From assembly GCF_009857595.1 (NCBI RefSeq), contig NZ_WWCU01000039.1, forward strand, positions 1-58,822: a stretch of DNA of 58,822 bases, given 5' to 3'. The notes beneath the pieces were generated by a model. It made no database searches. It was given only the letters and a program-made list of their open reading frames with translations, and was not told the DNA's origin. Each line of letters begins with the position of its first letter. Within the stretch, counting starts at the first letter, position 1. Of the stretch, positions 1 through 7,215 are shown one piece after another. A program made the translations under genes and the position numbers. The DNA is from Pseudoduganella aquatica. GTDB lineage: Bacteria > Pseudomonadota > Gammaproteobacteria > Burkholderiales > Burkholderiaceae_D.

Positions 1-2
1 AC

Positions 3-119
3 ATCGTCGGCTTCTATAACTGCAAGCGCATCAATTCAGCACTGGGCAATCTGCCGCCCGCCGTCTATGAACGGAAAATGGCAGTGCATGAACCTATCGT
101 AGTGTCCGAAATTACTTGA
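3..119 (+). CDS. IS3-family transposase OrfB, C-terminal end (partial)
   Basis: The first open frame enters from the left edge and ends at a TGA at 117-119. Its 38 residues include NCKRINSALGNLPPAVYE and end in VVSEIT, the usual C-terminus of IS3-group OrfB transposases (rve/DDE integrase fold, last helix). The catalytic DDE residues lie outside the window. The sequence shows no disruption here, so the element may be intact upstream. It marks the left side of the accessory region, and the PIN-domain gene begins about 65 bases after it. Confidence 0.75.
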   Translation: MVGFYNCKRINSALGNLPPAVYERKMAVHEPIVVSEIT

Positions 120-126
120 CCACCGC
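102..126 (+). mobile_element. Probable right terminal inverted repeat of the IS3-family element
   Basis: IS3-family right ends usually overlap or directly follow the orfB stop. Here the sequence gtgtccgaaattacttgacc spans the stop codon and resembles the GTGTCC...GACCAC type of terminus. The left end is outside the window, so neither the repeat partner nor a target duplication can be seen, and the exact boundary is uncertain. Confidence 0.4.
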
Positions 127-184
127 ATTTTGCGTAGCCCAAGCGAGCTCAACGAGGTGGCCTCTCTCTATAAACGGACGATCC

Positions 185-799
185 ATGGCCATTAACCCTG
201 CCCACTTCCATGCAGTGAACGTGGCGGACACATGCTCCGTTTGGAATATTCTGTCGTCTGAAACGCTACACTCCGCCGCAAAAAATGCCGGATGCTCCTT
301 TTGCATTACAGATGTCGTCCGTTACGAGCTGCTTATCAAGCCCCGTTCCGAAGCGAAGGCGTCGGACATAGAGCTAAGAAAACGACTGGTGCGGGAGCAA
401 TCTCTGGGCGGATTTCCAAGCCACACTTGCAGCATTGACGACCTGCGCGTCGTCAGTTCGCTGGAGGGACGAAAGAAGCTTGGCAAAGGTGAACTATCCT
501 CGATTGCCTTCGCGATGAGGATTCGCCAAGCCGTCATCACCGACGATGTGAAGGCTGCCAAGCTTGCTCGAGAATCGGGCCATGACCTCACCCAGACCAC
601 GCCCCACTTATTGGCTTGGCTGGATTTTAACGGCGCGCTCAGCGCTCCCGACAAAGTGGCGGTGCTGGCTCAACATGCTGATCTAAATGGCTCATTGGCC
701 GGGCCATTCCAACGAGCGCTCGAGATGGCGAGCCAATGCAAAGCGAACGCTTCAACTACCGCGCCTACGCAGCCTCCGACGGCGCCGCCATCGCCCTAG
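185..799 (+). CDS. PIN-domain protein (putative RNase)
   Basis: A 204-aa protein with the order of acidic motifs expected of a PIN nuclease: VADTCSVWNIL with an Asp near residue 15, VVRYELL with a Glu near 50, a GKGELSSIAFA segment near 105 and AVITDDVKAAKLA near 120. The last two match the fourth-strand acidic motif of PIN domains. The C-terminal tail is Thr/Pro/Ala-rich and probably unstructured. I chose the ATG at 185 because the PIN fold begins just after it; the frame is open back to 116, but the upstream part overlaps the IS end. No antitoxin-like partner is adjacent on the same strand, which is unusual for a VapC toxin. It converges with a helix-turn-helix gene on the other strand. The PIN assignment is by motif only. 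Confidence 0.6.
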   Translation: MAINPAHFHAVNVADTCSVWNILSSETLHSAAKNAGCSFCITDVVRYELLIKPRSEAKASDIELRKRLVREQSLGGFPSHTCSIDDLRVVSSLEGRKKLGKGELSSIAFAMRIRQAVITDDVKAAKLARESGHDLTQTTPHLLAWLDFNGALSAPDKVAVLAQHADLNGSLAGPFQRALEMASQCKANASTTAPTQPPTAPPSP

Positions 800-962
800 A
801 CCGCTTTTGACGGCGCACCGCGCGTGCACCGCGCAATGGTGCGTCAGGTGTATCAGAAAAAACTCTCCGTATCCAATGGCTCTCGCTTCGCACGCGATTC
901 CCGCTCCGTTGGCTGCCGACGCTTCGATCAGCTGGCAGATCGCGAGGAAGAAAGGCGTCGCC

Positions 963-1244
963 CTACACCTGTCCCTTTCGGATGGCCGCCTGCCTAACCG
1001 ACTTCACCTTGTGCGCTTCCAGCCAGGCCAACAGGTCGCCTTTTTGATATAGACATTTTTGGTTGGCGCCGACCGTGCCTCTCGCGCCAAGCTGCACATA
1101 CGTCGGCCCAGCTCCTTGCCGACGCAACGCTTCGAGCGCGCTGACCGAGCTTCGTAAGAACAACGCGGCCTCCCGCGTCGTCAACGGAGCGCTATCTGGT
1201 AGTCTGTGCAGGCGGTCCAGCGCCTCCCATGTCGTCGCCTCCAT
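963..1244 (-). CDS. Small helix-turn-helix (excisionase/MerR-like) protein
   Basis: A 93-aa protein whose centre, LTTREAALFLRSSVSALEALRRQGAGP followed by a basic turn and YQKGDLLAWLEAHK, matches the helix-turn-helix_17 / excisionase layout of a recognition helix followed by a wing and a conserved DLLAWL helix. Such proteins act as recombination directionality factors or small regulators in mobile elements. It lies 42 bases downstream of the DUF4209 gene on the same strand, so the two may be co-transcribed. It is more than 3.5 kb from the integrase, so a link to excision is only inference. Confidence 0.6.
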   Translation of the reverse strand: MEATTWEALDRLHRLPDSAPLTTREAALFLRSSVSALEALRRQGAGPTYVQLGARGTVGANQKCLYQKGDLLAWLEAHKVKSVRQAAIRKGQV

Positions 1245-1286
1245 CTAAATCCAATCCAGCGCCTCTTCCATCATTCCTCGCCGCCG

Positions 1287-3107
1287 TCAATCCTCAAGAT
1301 GGCCAAAAGTTCGTATCGCGAGCAGGCTGTGGATCACCCAGTTCGCCATGCTCAAGCCAAATCCATCGGAGCTCGCCAGTCCATGGGCAACCTTGTTTCG
1401 CAGATTGATCCCCTTGGGGCTGGTGTAGAGCGCTCGCATGTGCAATCGGAACTTCGGGTCCGCCTTCGCTTTGAAGACCTCGTTCATCAGCAGCGCGCCC
1501 ATGCCGATGGACTCAAACCCTCCTTCTCGGGGATTATGCTTCATCGGGGACTCGCCGAACGCCCTTAGCATTTCGCGCAAACCCGCCTCCACCTGAGGCA
1601 CGAGCACATGCGTGGCCTTGACGAAATCTCCCGCAAACCACGCCTCCACTCCAGCCTTGAGCAATCCAAGCGAGCTTTCAGGGAACAGCGGGCTTTGGCT
1701 CAGGAACGCCAGCAGCCCGTCGGCATCGACCTGCCAGCGCGCCTTGAGCCGTTGAAGCGCTTGATGAAGCCATGGGCTGGACGCGCCGATATAATTCGCC
1801 GCCATGTTGACGATCCGGCCCGGCATGTCGTCCTTGACCGAGCCGATAGTCGCCGCCGTAAACCCGTTGTCGTCCATGATTGCGATCGAGATGTTGGCGT
1901 GGATCGGCGCATTGGCGGCGTTTTCTTCCACTTGCTTCCGCATGTCCTCTGGCTTGGACATCAAATGGACGGCAATGCGCGCGGCCGCAAGTCTCGCCGA
2001 ACCCGCTGTCAACGCGTCAAGCCATCGCTCCATCTCTTCCGCTGACACGTTGATCTCGGCAGAAGCAAGCTTCAAGGATTGCCTTGCCTCCTCCGATCGC
2101 TCGATGATGGCGGCGTCAACGCGGGAAGCGTCCTCGGCCAAGTTGCTCTGTCGGTAGCGGACGCTGAGGTCTTCAAGCCAAGCGGTCGCCGTCATGGCGT
2201 TGCTTTGTTTAGCAAACGTTTCAAAAGCCATCCCCGCCTTTTTTAGCGCGGCCACGCCCTGCTCCGGCTTACGCTCCTTGGCTCCCCACCTGGCTATTCT
2301 GTCGGCCGCCTGCAGCGCCTGATGCGGATCGAAGCGCTGACGATCCGATAGGTCGGCGCACACGGCCAACGACTCCTCAAGCCAGCCCAGCAACTCGGCC
2401 CGCTCAGCGTCCGCCAGCGTCAACCCCTTGCGGTCGAACGCGAAGTCATCGATCAACCACCACTGGCCCATCTGCCCTGCTGCTCGATTTGTCCGGTTGA
2501 AAGCGAAGGCCGCGAGCTTAGCGCGCTCAATCCGCGCGGCATCCTTGACGGATATCGCCAACCCCAACGCGCGGTCCAAGCACCGCCAGGCCTCAAGCAG
2601 CCTCAAGGGCTCCGCCGGATCAAGGAGCCTGAGAGAGTCCAAGTAGGCGTCAATTGCCCTCTGCGCCAGCTCGCGCGGCAACGCGATCGACGGCTCGGTC
2701 GGGCGCGCCCTATTCCATATCCTGCCGATTTCCCAAGCCAAATCCGCGTAGCGCGCCTGTAGCATAGGATGAGGGCTCTGCTCCGAACGGGCCTTCCAAT
2801 ATTCGATGACCTCGCGATCGATCTGTTCGGCGTCGGGGAAATGTTGCTCCGCTCCATTGGCGTCTAGCCCAGACGAGACGGGGCCAAAATAGGATTCCCA
2901 AGGGCCGCGATCCCCCGGCCTTGTGGCGACGAATCGGTGCCCGACGATCTCGGCCGCGCATCCGCGCCGCTCGTCTTCCGTCAACGAGGGCTCGCCAGGA
3001 ACAAGCCTCTCAAGCTCCACGGAAAACGGGCGCAGCGCCAAATACCCAGATGTCGCCTCGACCTCGGCGATGCGACTCCGAATCGCGGGCAAAACAGATA
3101 CCGGCAT
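1287..3107 (-). CDS. DUF4209 protein with C-terminal HEPN-like RNxxxHG motif
   Basis: A 606-aa soluble protein, helical throughout, with no signal peptide or membrane segment. Near the C-terminus, at about 571-577, it carries RNKVAHG, matching the RNxxxHG motif described for DUF4209 (PF13910). It is also an Rx4H motif of the kind that forms the RNase centre of HEPN domains. The preceding GINL and following GLAS residues fit the same family. N-terminal features are an acidic helical region and a WLIDDFAF segment near 220. The gene starts at an ATG whose upstream bases form a short hairpin. It lies between a PIN gene, an HTH gene and AT-rich island DNA, a context typical of defence islands. RNase activity is inferred from the motif and not established for the family. 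Confidence 0.65.
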   Translation of the reverse strand: MPVSVLPAIRSRIAEVEATSGYLALRPFSVELERLVPGEPSLTEDERRGCAAEIVGHRFVATRPGDRGPWESYFGPVSSGLDANGAEQHFPDAEQIDREVIEYWKARSEQSPHPMLQARYADLAWEIGRIWNRARPTEPSIALPRELAQRAIDAYLDSLRLLDPAEPLRLLEAWRCLDRALGLAISVKDAARIERAKLAAFAFNRTNRAAGQMGQWWLIDDFAFDRKGLTLADAERAELLGWLEESLAVCADLSDRQRFDPHQALQAADRIARWGAKERKPEQGVAALKKAGMAFETFAKQSNAMTATAWLEDLSVRYRQSNLAEDASRVDAAIIERSEEARQSLKLASAEINVSAEEMERWLDALTAGSARLAAARIAVHLMSKPEDMRKQVEENAANAPIHANISIAIMDDNGFTAATIGSVKDDMPGRIVNMAANYIGASSPWLHQALQRLKARWQVDADGLLAFLSQSPLFPESSLGLLKAGVEAWFAGDFVKATHVLVPQVEAGLREMLRAFGESPMKHNPREGGFESIGMGALLMNEVFKAKADPKFRLHMRALYTSPKGINLRNKVAHGLASSDGFGLSMANWVIHSLLAIRTFGHLED

Positions 3108-3110
3108 AGC

Positions 3111-3127
3111 TTTGCTGCCTTAGCAAA
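3111..3127 (-). promoter_or_regulatory. Inverted repeat around the ribosome-binding site of the DUF4209 gene
   Basis: TTTGCT and AGCAAA form a perfect 6-bp inverted repeat with a 5-base loop, ending 4 bases before the ATG. On the coding strand the loop reads AAGGC, the only Shine-Dalgarno-like bases here. The structure could be a translational control hairpin or an operator. A chance palindrome is also possible. Confidence 0.35.
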
Positions 3128-3294
3128 CAGACGTCGATTCGCCACTTTAACGCAGAGTTGCCAGCGCGGCTATCGCCAACGTCCGGGACATTACCAACCG
3201 GAGCAGCCTAGAGCCCTCACGCCCGATTGCCAGCCACAGCAGGCTTCGTTGTTAACGGGTATAATGGCGCTCGCTTCCGCATTACAGTCTTTGG

Positions 3295-3326
3295 AGGTGT
3301 GGGCGGTTCGAACCCGCCGCTGCTGA
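3295..3326 (+). other. tRNA-like T-arm and 3' half (possible tRNA remnant or attachment-site relic)
   Basis: GGCGG-TTCGAAC-CCGCC at 3302-3318 is a perfect five-base-pair T-stem with a canonical TTCRANY seven-base loop. It is followed by GCTGCTG in the place of a 3' acceptor strand. A partly complementary CAGCAGG lies about 80 bases upstream at 3237-3243, the spacing of a long-variable-arm tRNA, but I could not draw convincing D and anticodon arms and no CCA follows. It does not match the intact tRNA-Val at 6289-6363. It may be a degraded tRNA or att relic, or an unusual tRNA-like RNA. Confidence 0.3.
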
Positions 3327-3427
3327 GGTCTGCCATCTTGTGCATGATTTGCTTTGTTCTGTCGATCCCTCTGGATCAATTTGGACTTATTTTCAACGCA
3401 ATTCTTAACTTTATGGGAGGCTTTACT

Positions 3428-3541
3428 ATGGATACAAACACCATTTCAGCAGTTACACTCGTCTTATCGAAGTCATTGACCAGCGCCATTTGCGCTATCA
3501 CGGCAGGCCTCGCAGCGAACGGTATTAGCCCTCACCTATAA
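3428..3541 (+). CDS. 37-aa hydrophobic peptide, unknown
   Basis: A short frame with a strong Shine-Dalgarno (GGGAGG, 7 bases before the ATG) encodes 37 residues. The protein has a polar N-terminus (MDTNTISA), a hydrophobic middle (VTLVLSKSLTSAICAITAGLAA) and a short NGISPHL tail. The stop codon is immediately followed by a strong rho-independent terminator. A TTGGAC ... TTAACT pair about 45 bases upstream could be a promoter. Ribosome site, length and terminator together suggest a real small monocistronic gene. The hydrophobic stretch could span or associate with a membrane, as in small type I toxins, but I recognise no family. Confidence 0.45.
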   Translation: MDTNTISAVTLVLSKSLTSAICAITAGLAANGISPHL

Positions 3542-3571
3542 AAAGCCCCGATTCGAATCGGGGCTTTTTTT
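3541..3571 (+). terminator. Strong rho-independent terminator after the 37-aa peptide gene
   Basis: AAAGCCCCGATTCGAATCGGGGCTTT is a perfect inverted repeat followed by a run of seven T residues. It overlaps the last base of the peptide stop codon. The flanking A and T tracts allow it to work on both strands. Confidence 0.85.
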
Positions 3572-3626
3572 CATTCTGCGGCTTGGATTTTCCCGACTGA
3601 GCCGCCCCAAGCCATCTCGTGGGAAG

Positions 3627-3719
3627 CTATTCCTTCTCGGGCGCCATATTGGTGTAGCGCGAGGTCGTCTGCCCTTCCTTGTGGTGCACCGTCCTGATCC
3701 CGCCCTCCTCGATCATGTC
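3627..3719 (-). pseudogene. Truncated duplicate of the integrase 3' end
   Basis: Read on the minus strand, this segment encodes DMIEEGGIRT then VHHKEGQTTSRYTNMAPEKE and a stop, nearly identical to the last residues of the intact integrase at 4851-6164. It lacks seven codons (EQELRWT in the intact gene) between two CCGTCC repeats, consistent with a slippage deletion. Similarity stops abruptly at 3719. It is therefore a remnant of a second related integrase or of a duplication of its 3' end. With the intact copy it brackets the AT-rich PIN-like gene. Confidence 0.8.
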
Positions 3720-3861
3720 TCACTACCCATTTCTTCAAGTCTACACGTTCTTTCATCAATGGGACCTGCCACCATCTTGAGCAGGCATGTTGGCCTGCGC
3801 GGAAACGGTTTAGATGGTATATTTCTACCTTGAAAGATCCCGCGTATTTCGAGAGGTGGCT

Positions 3862-4761
3862 GTGAATATATTTCTGATCGATAGAAACATAGTAAGCGAT
3901 ATAAGAAAATACAATAAAGGCGGAAGGGATCACGATTTTAAATTGGCGTTATCTATTGATAAGTCCACCAATTTTGTGAGTCCACTTATGTCGATCATTG
4001 AGGGAAGCCTGAAGCAGCCTCAATCAATGACAAACATGCATGACGCACTTTCTGATGAAACGAACGAGATAGGTAAATTTTACAAGCAAGCAAAAACAGA
4101 TGCGTTATTTTTGCAAAAAAATTCTTTTCAAATGATTGAGGCGTTTTCTGAAAAAACAAAAGACGACGTCGCCCAATATGCTCCACTAGTAAAATTCTTA
4201 CAGAGAAAATTAGCTGATCCCGTTCCTCACGAACAAGCAAAAAAGGTCCGAACTGAAATATTGGATTTTGTTGTAGATAACTTTTACTACCCTGGCCACC
4301 CTATTGTCGTTTGCGGACTAGCTTGCCTGCACGGCAACATTGGAGCGCAAAAGGTATTAAAGCCGAACGCATCACCTCCCGATGGAGTTGAAAAGCATGC
4401 TTACAATGCCTTGCTTGATCTATTGCTTATTTCTCAATTAGCTTATATTCGCAGTCAACATCGAAACTCCCAAAATGTCAGATTTCTAACCCGAGACAAA
4501 GGTTTGCAAGATTTTCTTAGTCAAATGAAAGTCTCAGTGAAAAAGAAAATAGTGGATCACAGAGCTGACGTTGAGACCGTATCATACGATTGCACGTATC
4601 ACATCAATCTTTTTCCGAATATTTTAAATGACAATAAAAAATATAGCATCCTCCTAGATGAAATTTCCATCTTGCAGAGGAAAATTCAATTAGCTAGACC
4701 AGTTTTGCGGCCTCTCGCCCGCTCTGTTAAAAATACTATTTCTTTCAAATTCAAAAAATAA
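3862..4761 (+). CDS. PIN-like domain protein, AT-rich cargo gene
   Basis: A 299-aa protein with spaced acidic motifs of PIN-like nucleases: IFLIDRNIVSDI at residues 3-14 (Asp7), MSIIEGSL (Glu47), YNALLDLLLISQLAYI (Asp186) and VRFLTRDKGLQDFL (Asp212). The C-terminus is basic (KNTISFKFKK). I prefer the GTG at 3862, which has GAGAGG just upstream and starts at the first beta strand; an ATG at 3814 in the same frame has no good ribosome site. Base composition is far more AT-rich than in neighbours, with rare-codon style (ata, aga, tta), so it was probably acquired from a low-GC source. It is monocistronic, convergent with the integrase, and flanked by the intact and broken integrase 3' ends. Nuclease or defence function is inferred. 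Confidence 0.55.
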   Translation: MNIFLIDRNIVSDIRKYNKGGRDHDFKLALSIDKSTNFVSPLMSIIEGSLKQPQSMTNMHDALSDETNEIGKFYKQAKTDALFLQKNSFQMIEAFSEKTKDDVAQYAPLVKFLQRKLADPVPHEQAKKVRTEILDFVVDNFYYPGHPIVVCGLACLHGNIGAQKVLKPNASPPDGVEKHAYNALLDLLLISQLAYIRSQHRNSQNVRFLTRDKGLQDFLSQMKVSVKKKIVDHRADVETVSYDCTYHINLFPNILNDNKKYSILLDEISILQRKIQLARPVLRPLARSVKNTISFKFKK

Positions 4762-4850
4762 TAATGCATGGGGAATATATCGATGTGACGATCACGTATT
4801 CTCCCATGCATCTTTTTGATACACAATATTGGCACAGAGACCTATTTTGC

Positions 4851-6164
4851 TTACTCCTTCTCCGGTGCCATGTTGGTGTAGCGCGACGTCGTCTGCCCGT
4901 CCTTGTGGTGCACCGTCCAACGCAGCTCTTGCTCCGTCCTGATCCCGCCCGCCTCGATCATGTCGTTCTGGCGCACCCGGTCGATCGTGCGTTTCTCCAA
5001 ATTCGACACGCTCCGCGCCCCGATCATGTCCGCGATCACCACCGACGACGAGGTGATGGTCTTCAGCACCCTTGAAATGAACGAGCGGCGCGTGTCGTGC
5101 ATGTGGATGTCCTCCAGCTTCGCGCGCTCCAGCACGCGGCGGAAGTTGGTCTTGAAGCCCTCGATCTTGTAATGAAACACCCGCTCGTCCGTGACAGGGA
5201 TCGCCTTGAACGCCTCCACGGCCTCGGGCAGCAGGATCACCAGGCGATCCTCGTCCGCCTTGGTTTGGTCCGGGTCAAGATTGATCACCCCGCGCTTGAG
5301 GTCCACCTGGCTCCACAGCAGCCCCAGCACCTCGGCCCTGCGCATGCCGGTGGACAGCGCCACGGCGAACACCAGCGGCATCTCCGGGTTCCGGCACCGA
5401 CGCAGCTCCGTCAACAACGCCTCCTCCTCGGCCTCGGTGATCACCCGGCGGCGGCGCTTCTCCCCGCCCTTCAGCTTGCTCTTGTCGGCCAGGATGAAAG
5501 GGTTGTGGCCCGCCAGCCGCTTCCACGCCTTGTTGTCCGTGTAGCGCAGCTTGTTCACCACCGATTGCAGCGCGTAGACCTCCCGCTTCACCGTGCTCTT
5601 CGCCCGCCCCTTCCCCAATCTCGCGCTGATGTATTCCGTCGTATCTTGCTCCGTCAGCTCGTCGATATAGAAGTCGCCTATCTCCTTGAGCTCGCGCCCT
5701 TTCGCGAACTCCCCCAGCGTCGCCAGCGGCCCGCTCGGCGCGGAGAAGCTCAGCTTGTAGCTGGGGATCAAGACGCGGCGACATCCCATCAGCCGCGCTC
5801 TCGCCGCCTTGGCAGTTTGCCGCTCTTTGTCCACCTTCGAGTCCAGGCCCGGCTGCACGTAGGCCTTGATGTAGCTGTCGATGGCGTGGCCCAGGGAGCA
5901 GCGGCCCTCCTTGATGAACTCCACCGCCAGCCGCTCGACCTCGGACACCATGAGCGACGCGCGGTCCTTGCCCTGCGCGATCAGCAGCCGGCCTTGGGGC
6001 GTCTTGGTGTCTTCAAGGAACAGTTTGGCCCGCTCAAGCTCTTCGAAGGAGCGATCGACGACGAACTCGCCGCGCTCTACGCGCACTCGATAACGGATGG
6101 ATTTGGATTTGTCGGCGTTTTTCCAGTCGATGACCCGGATGCCGCGAGGAATGGATGATGCCAT
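4851..6164 (-). CDS. Tyrosine recombinase / integrase of the island
   Basis: A 437-aa protein with an N-terminal arm-binding-like region, a SAM-like core-binding domain and a catalytic domain. Visible catalytic features are GMRRAEVLGLLW (first Arg), IHMHDTRRSF (HxxR) and HHKDGQTTSRYTNM (last His region and nucleophilic Tyr). It presumably integrates and excises the element at the 3' end of the tRNA-Val gene, which lies just upstream of its start in the same orientation. I chose the ATG at 6164 because AAAGG lies upstream and the protein begins at ASSIPRG; the frame is open to an ATG at 6248, giving 465 aa. The extra C-terminal residues after the Tyr (NMAPEKE) are conserved in the truncated copy at 3627-3719. 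Confidence 0.9.
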   Translation of the reverse strand: MASSIPRGIRVIDWKNADKSKSIRYRVRVERGEFVVDRSFEELERAKLFLEDTKTPQGRLLIAQGKDRASLMVSEVERLAVEFIKEGRCSLGHAIDSYIKAYVQPGLDSKVDKERQTAKAARARLMGCRRVLIPSYKLSFSAPSGPLATLGEFAKGRELKEIGDFYIDELTEQDTTEYISARLGKGRAKSTVKREVYALQSVVNKLRYTDNKAWKRLAGHNPFILADKSKLKGGEKRRRRVITEAEEEALLTELRRCRNPEMPLVFAVALSTGMRRAEVLGLLWSQVDLKRGVINLDPDQTKADEDRLVILLPEAVEAFKAIPVTDERVFHYKIEGFKTNFRRVLERAKLEDIHMHDTRRSFISRVLKTITSSSVVIADMIGARSVSNLEKRTIDRVRQNDMIEAGGIRTEQELRWTVHHKDGQTTSRYTNMAPEKE

Positions 6165-6288
6165 GATGGCCTTTGGCGTTGGTGGAATCGTTTGTCGAAT
6201 TCCCCTATTTTTGCGCCAAAAGCCCGGCTGGGCGTTGCTTCGAACCACTGCCGGCTAGCGCCAAGCCTTTGATTCCAAACAAAAATTC

Positions 6289-6363
6289 TGGTGGGAAGTG
6301 CAAGTTTCGAACTTGCGACCCCTGCAGTGTGAATGCAGTGCTCTACCCCTGAGCTAACCTCCC
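6289..6363 (-). tRNA. tRNA-Val(CAC)
   Basis: On the minus strand the gene begins GGGAGGT and ends ACTTCCC-A-CCA, giving a complete acceptor stem with one G-U pair. The D-arm region is TAGCTCAGGGGTAGAGCA, the anticodon arm is CTGCA-TTCACAC-TGCAG with anticodon CAC (valine), and the T-arm is GCAAG-TTCGAAA-CTTGC. The encoded CCA is present. The integrase starts about 125 bases beyond the 3' end, so this is the likely attachment site, kept intact by the element. Confidence 0.95.
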
Positions 6364-6423
6364 GTTGAGTGCGAGCATTATAGCGCACCGATTACATTTG
6401 TAAAAGGGCCCGCTCGAAAATTC

Positions 6424-7137
6424 TTACGCAGCCGGCAGGGCAAGCGCCGCGCGCCAGATGCAGCTGCCTTTCACCGCCTTGTCCAGGCCGTTGAGCGTGT
6501 CCTCGTGCGCGGCCAGTTCGTCGTCGCTGGCGGGCAGCACGATGATGTCGGCCAGCGGCACCGGCTCCAGCAGCACGCCGCCCACTTGCACTTCCTCTTC
6601 CACGTCCATGCCCAGGCTGTTCTGGCCGCGCGTCATGGACAGGTAGACGTCCGCCAGCAGCTCAGCATCCAGTAGCGCGCCGTGTAGCTTGCGGTGGGCG
6701 TTGGAGATGCCGAAGAAGTCGCACAGCGCGTCCAGCGAGTTGCGCTTGCCTGGACGCATTTCCTTGGCCACCGCCAGCGTGTCGATCACGCCGCTGATGT
6801 GGCCCTCGAGCGGCGGCATGTTCAGCAGCCGGTATTCGTGGTTCAGGAAGCCCATGTCGAAGGGCGCGTTGTGGATCACCAGCTCGGCGCCCTGGATATA
6901 GTCGTGGAAGCGCTGCGCAATCTCGCGGAATTTGGGCTTGTCGCTCAGGAACTCGGTGGTCAGGCCGTGCACGTTCAGCGCGCCCTCTTCCGAATCCCGC
7001 TCCGGGTTGATGTAGACGTGGAAGTTATTCCCGGTCAGCATGCGGTTGACCAGCTCGACGCAGCCGATTTCAATAACGCGGTTGCCCAGTTTGGGGTTGA
7101 TGCCGGTGGTTTCAGTATCGAGTACGATTTGACGCAT
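6424..7137 (-). CDS. dnaQ: DNA polymerase III epsilon subunit (proofreading exonuclease)
   Basis: A 237-aa DnaQ-family 3'-5' exonuclease. ExoI is VLDTETTGI near residues 5-13, ExoII is HNAPFDMGFL near 90-98 and ExoIII-epsilon is HRKLHGALLDAELLADVY near 150-165, with the catalytic His and Asp residues all present. The length and C-terminal tail fit the epsilon subunit, which binds the polymerase alpha subunit. It is the third gene of a minus-strand block (methyltransferase, rnhA, dnaQ), the same order seen in Escherichia coli (gloB, yafS, rnhA, dnaQ). A tRNA gene follows in both cases. Confidence 0.95.
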   Translation of the reverse strand: MRQIVLDTETTGINPKLGNRVIEIGCVELVNRMLTGNNFHVYINPERDSEEGALNVHGLTTEFLSDKPKFREIAQRFHDYIQGAELVIHNAPFDMGFLNHEYRLLNMPPLEGHISGVIDTLAVAKEMRPGKRNSLDALCDFFGISNAHRKLHGALLDAELLADVYLSMTRGQNSLGMDVEEEVQVGGVLLEPVPLADIIVLPASDDELAAHEDTLNGLDKAVKGSCIWRAALALPAA

Positions 7138-7215
7138 GGATTTCTTCAGGAAAGACTAAGAGCAAGCCGGGCAGTATAGCAAAGCCCGGCCACAGGGGCC
7201 GGGTTTGCCCGCCCC

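Noticed and set aside
838..998. A 53-codon frame between the PIN and HTH genes
   Set aside because: Arg-rich composition, no ribosome site and no recognisable motif; it overlaps the HTH gene end on the other strand.
3237..3541. A permuted tmRNA made of the T-arm and the short peptide frame
   Set aside because: The peptide has its own Shine-Dalgarno and ATG and lacks a tag-like ending, and no second tRNA-like half was found.
3619..3626. GTGGGAAG next to the broken integrase, identical to 8 bases of the tRNA-Val 3' end (6291-6298), as a possible second attachment site
   Set aside because: Eight bases are too few to distinguish from chance, and neighbouring bases of the tRNA are not conserved. 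No longer copy of the tRNA end was found elsewhere in the island.
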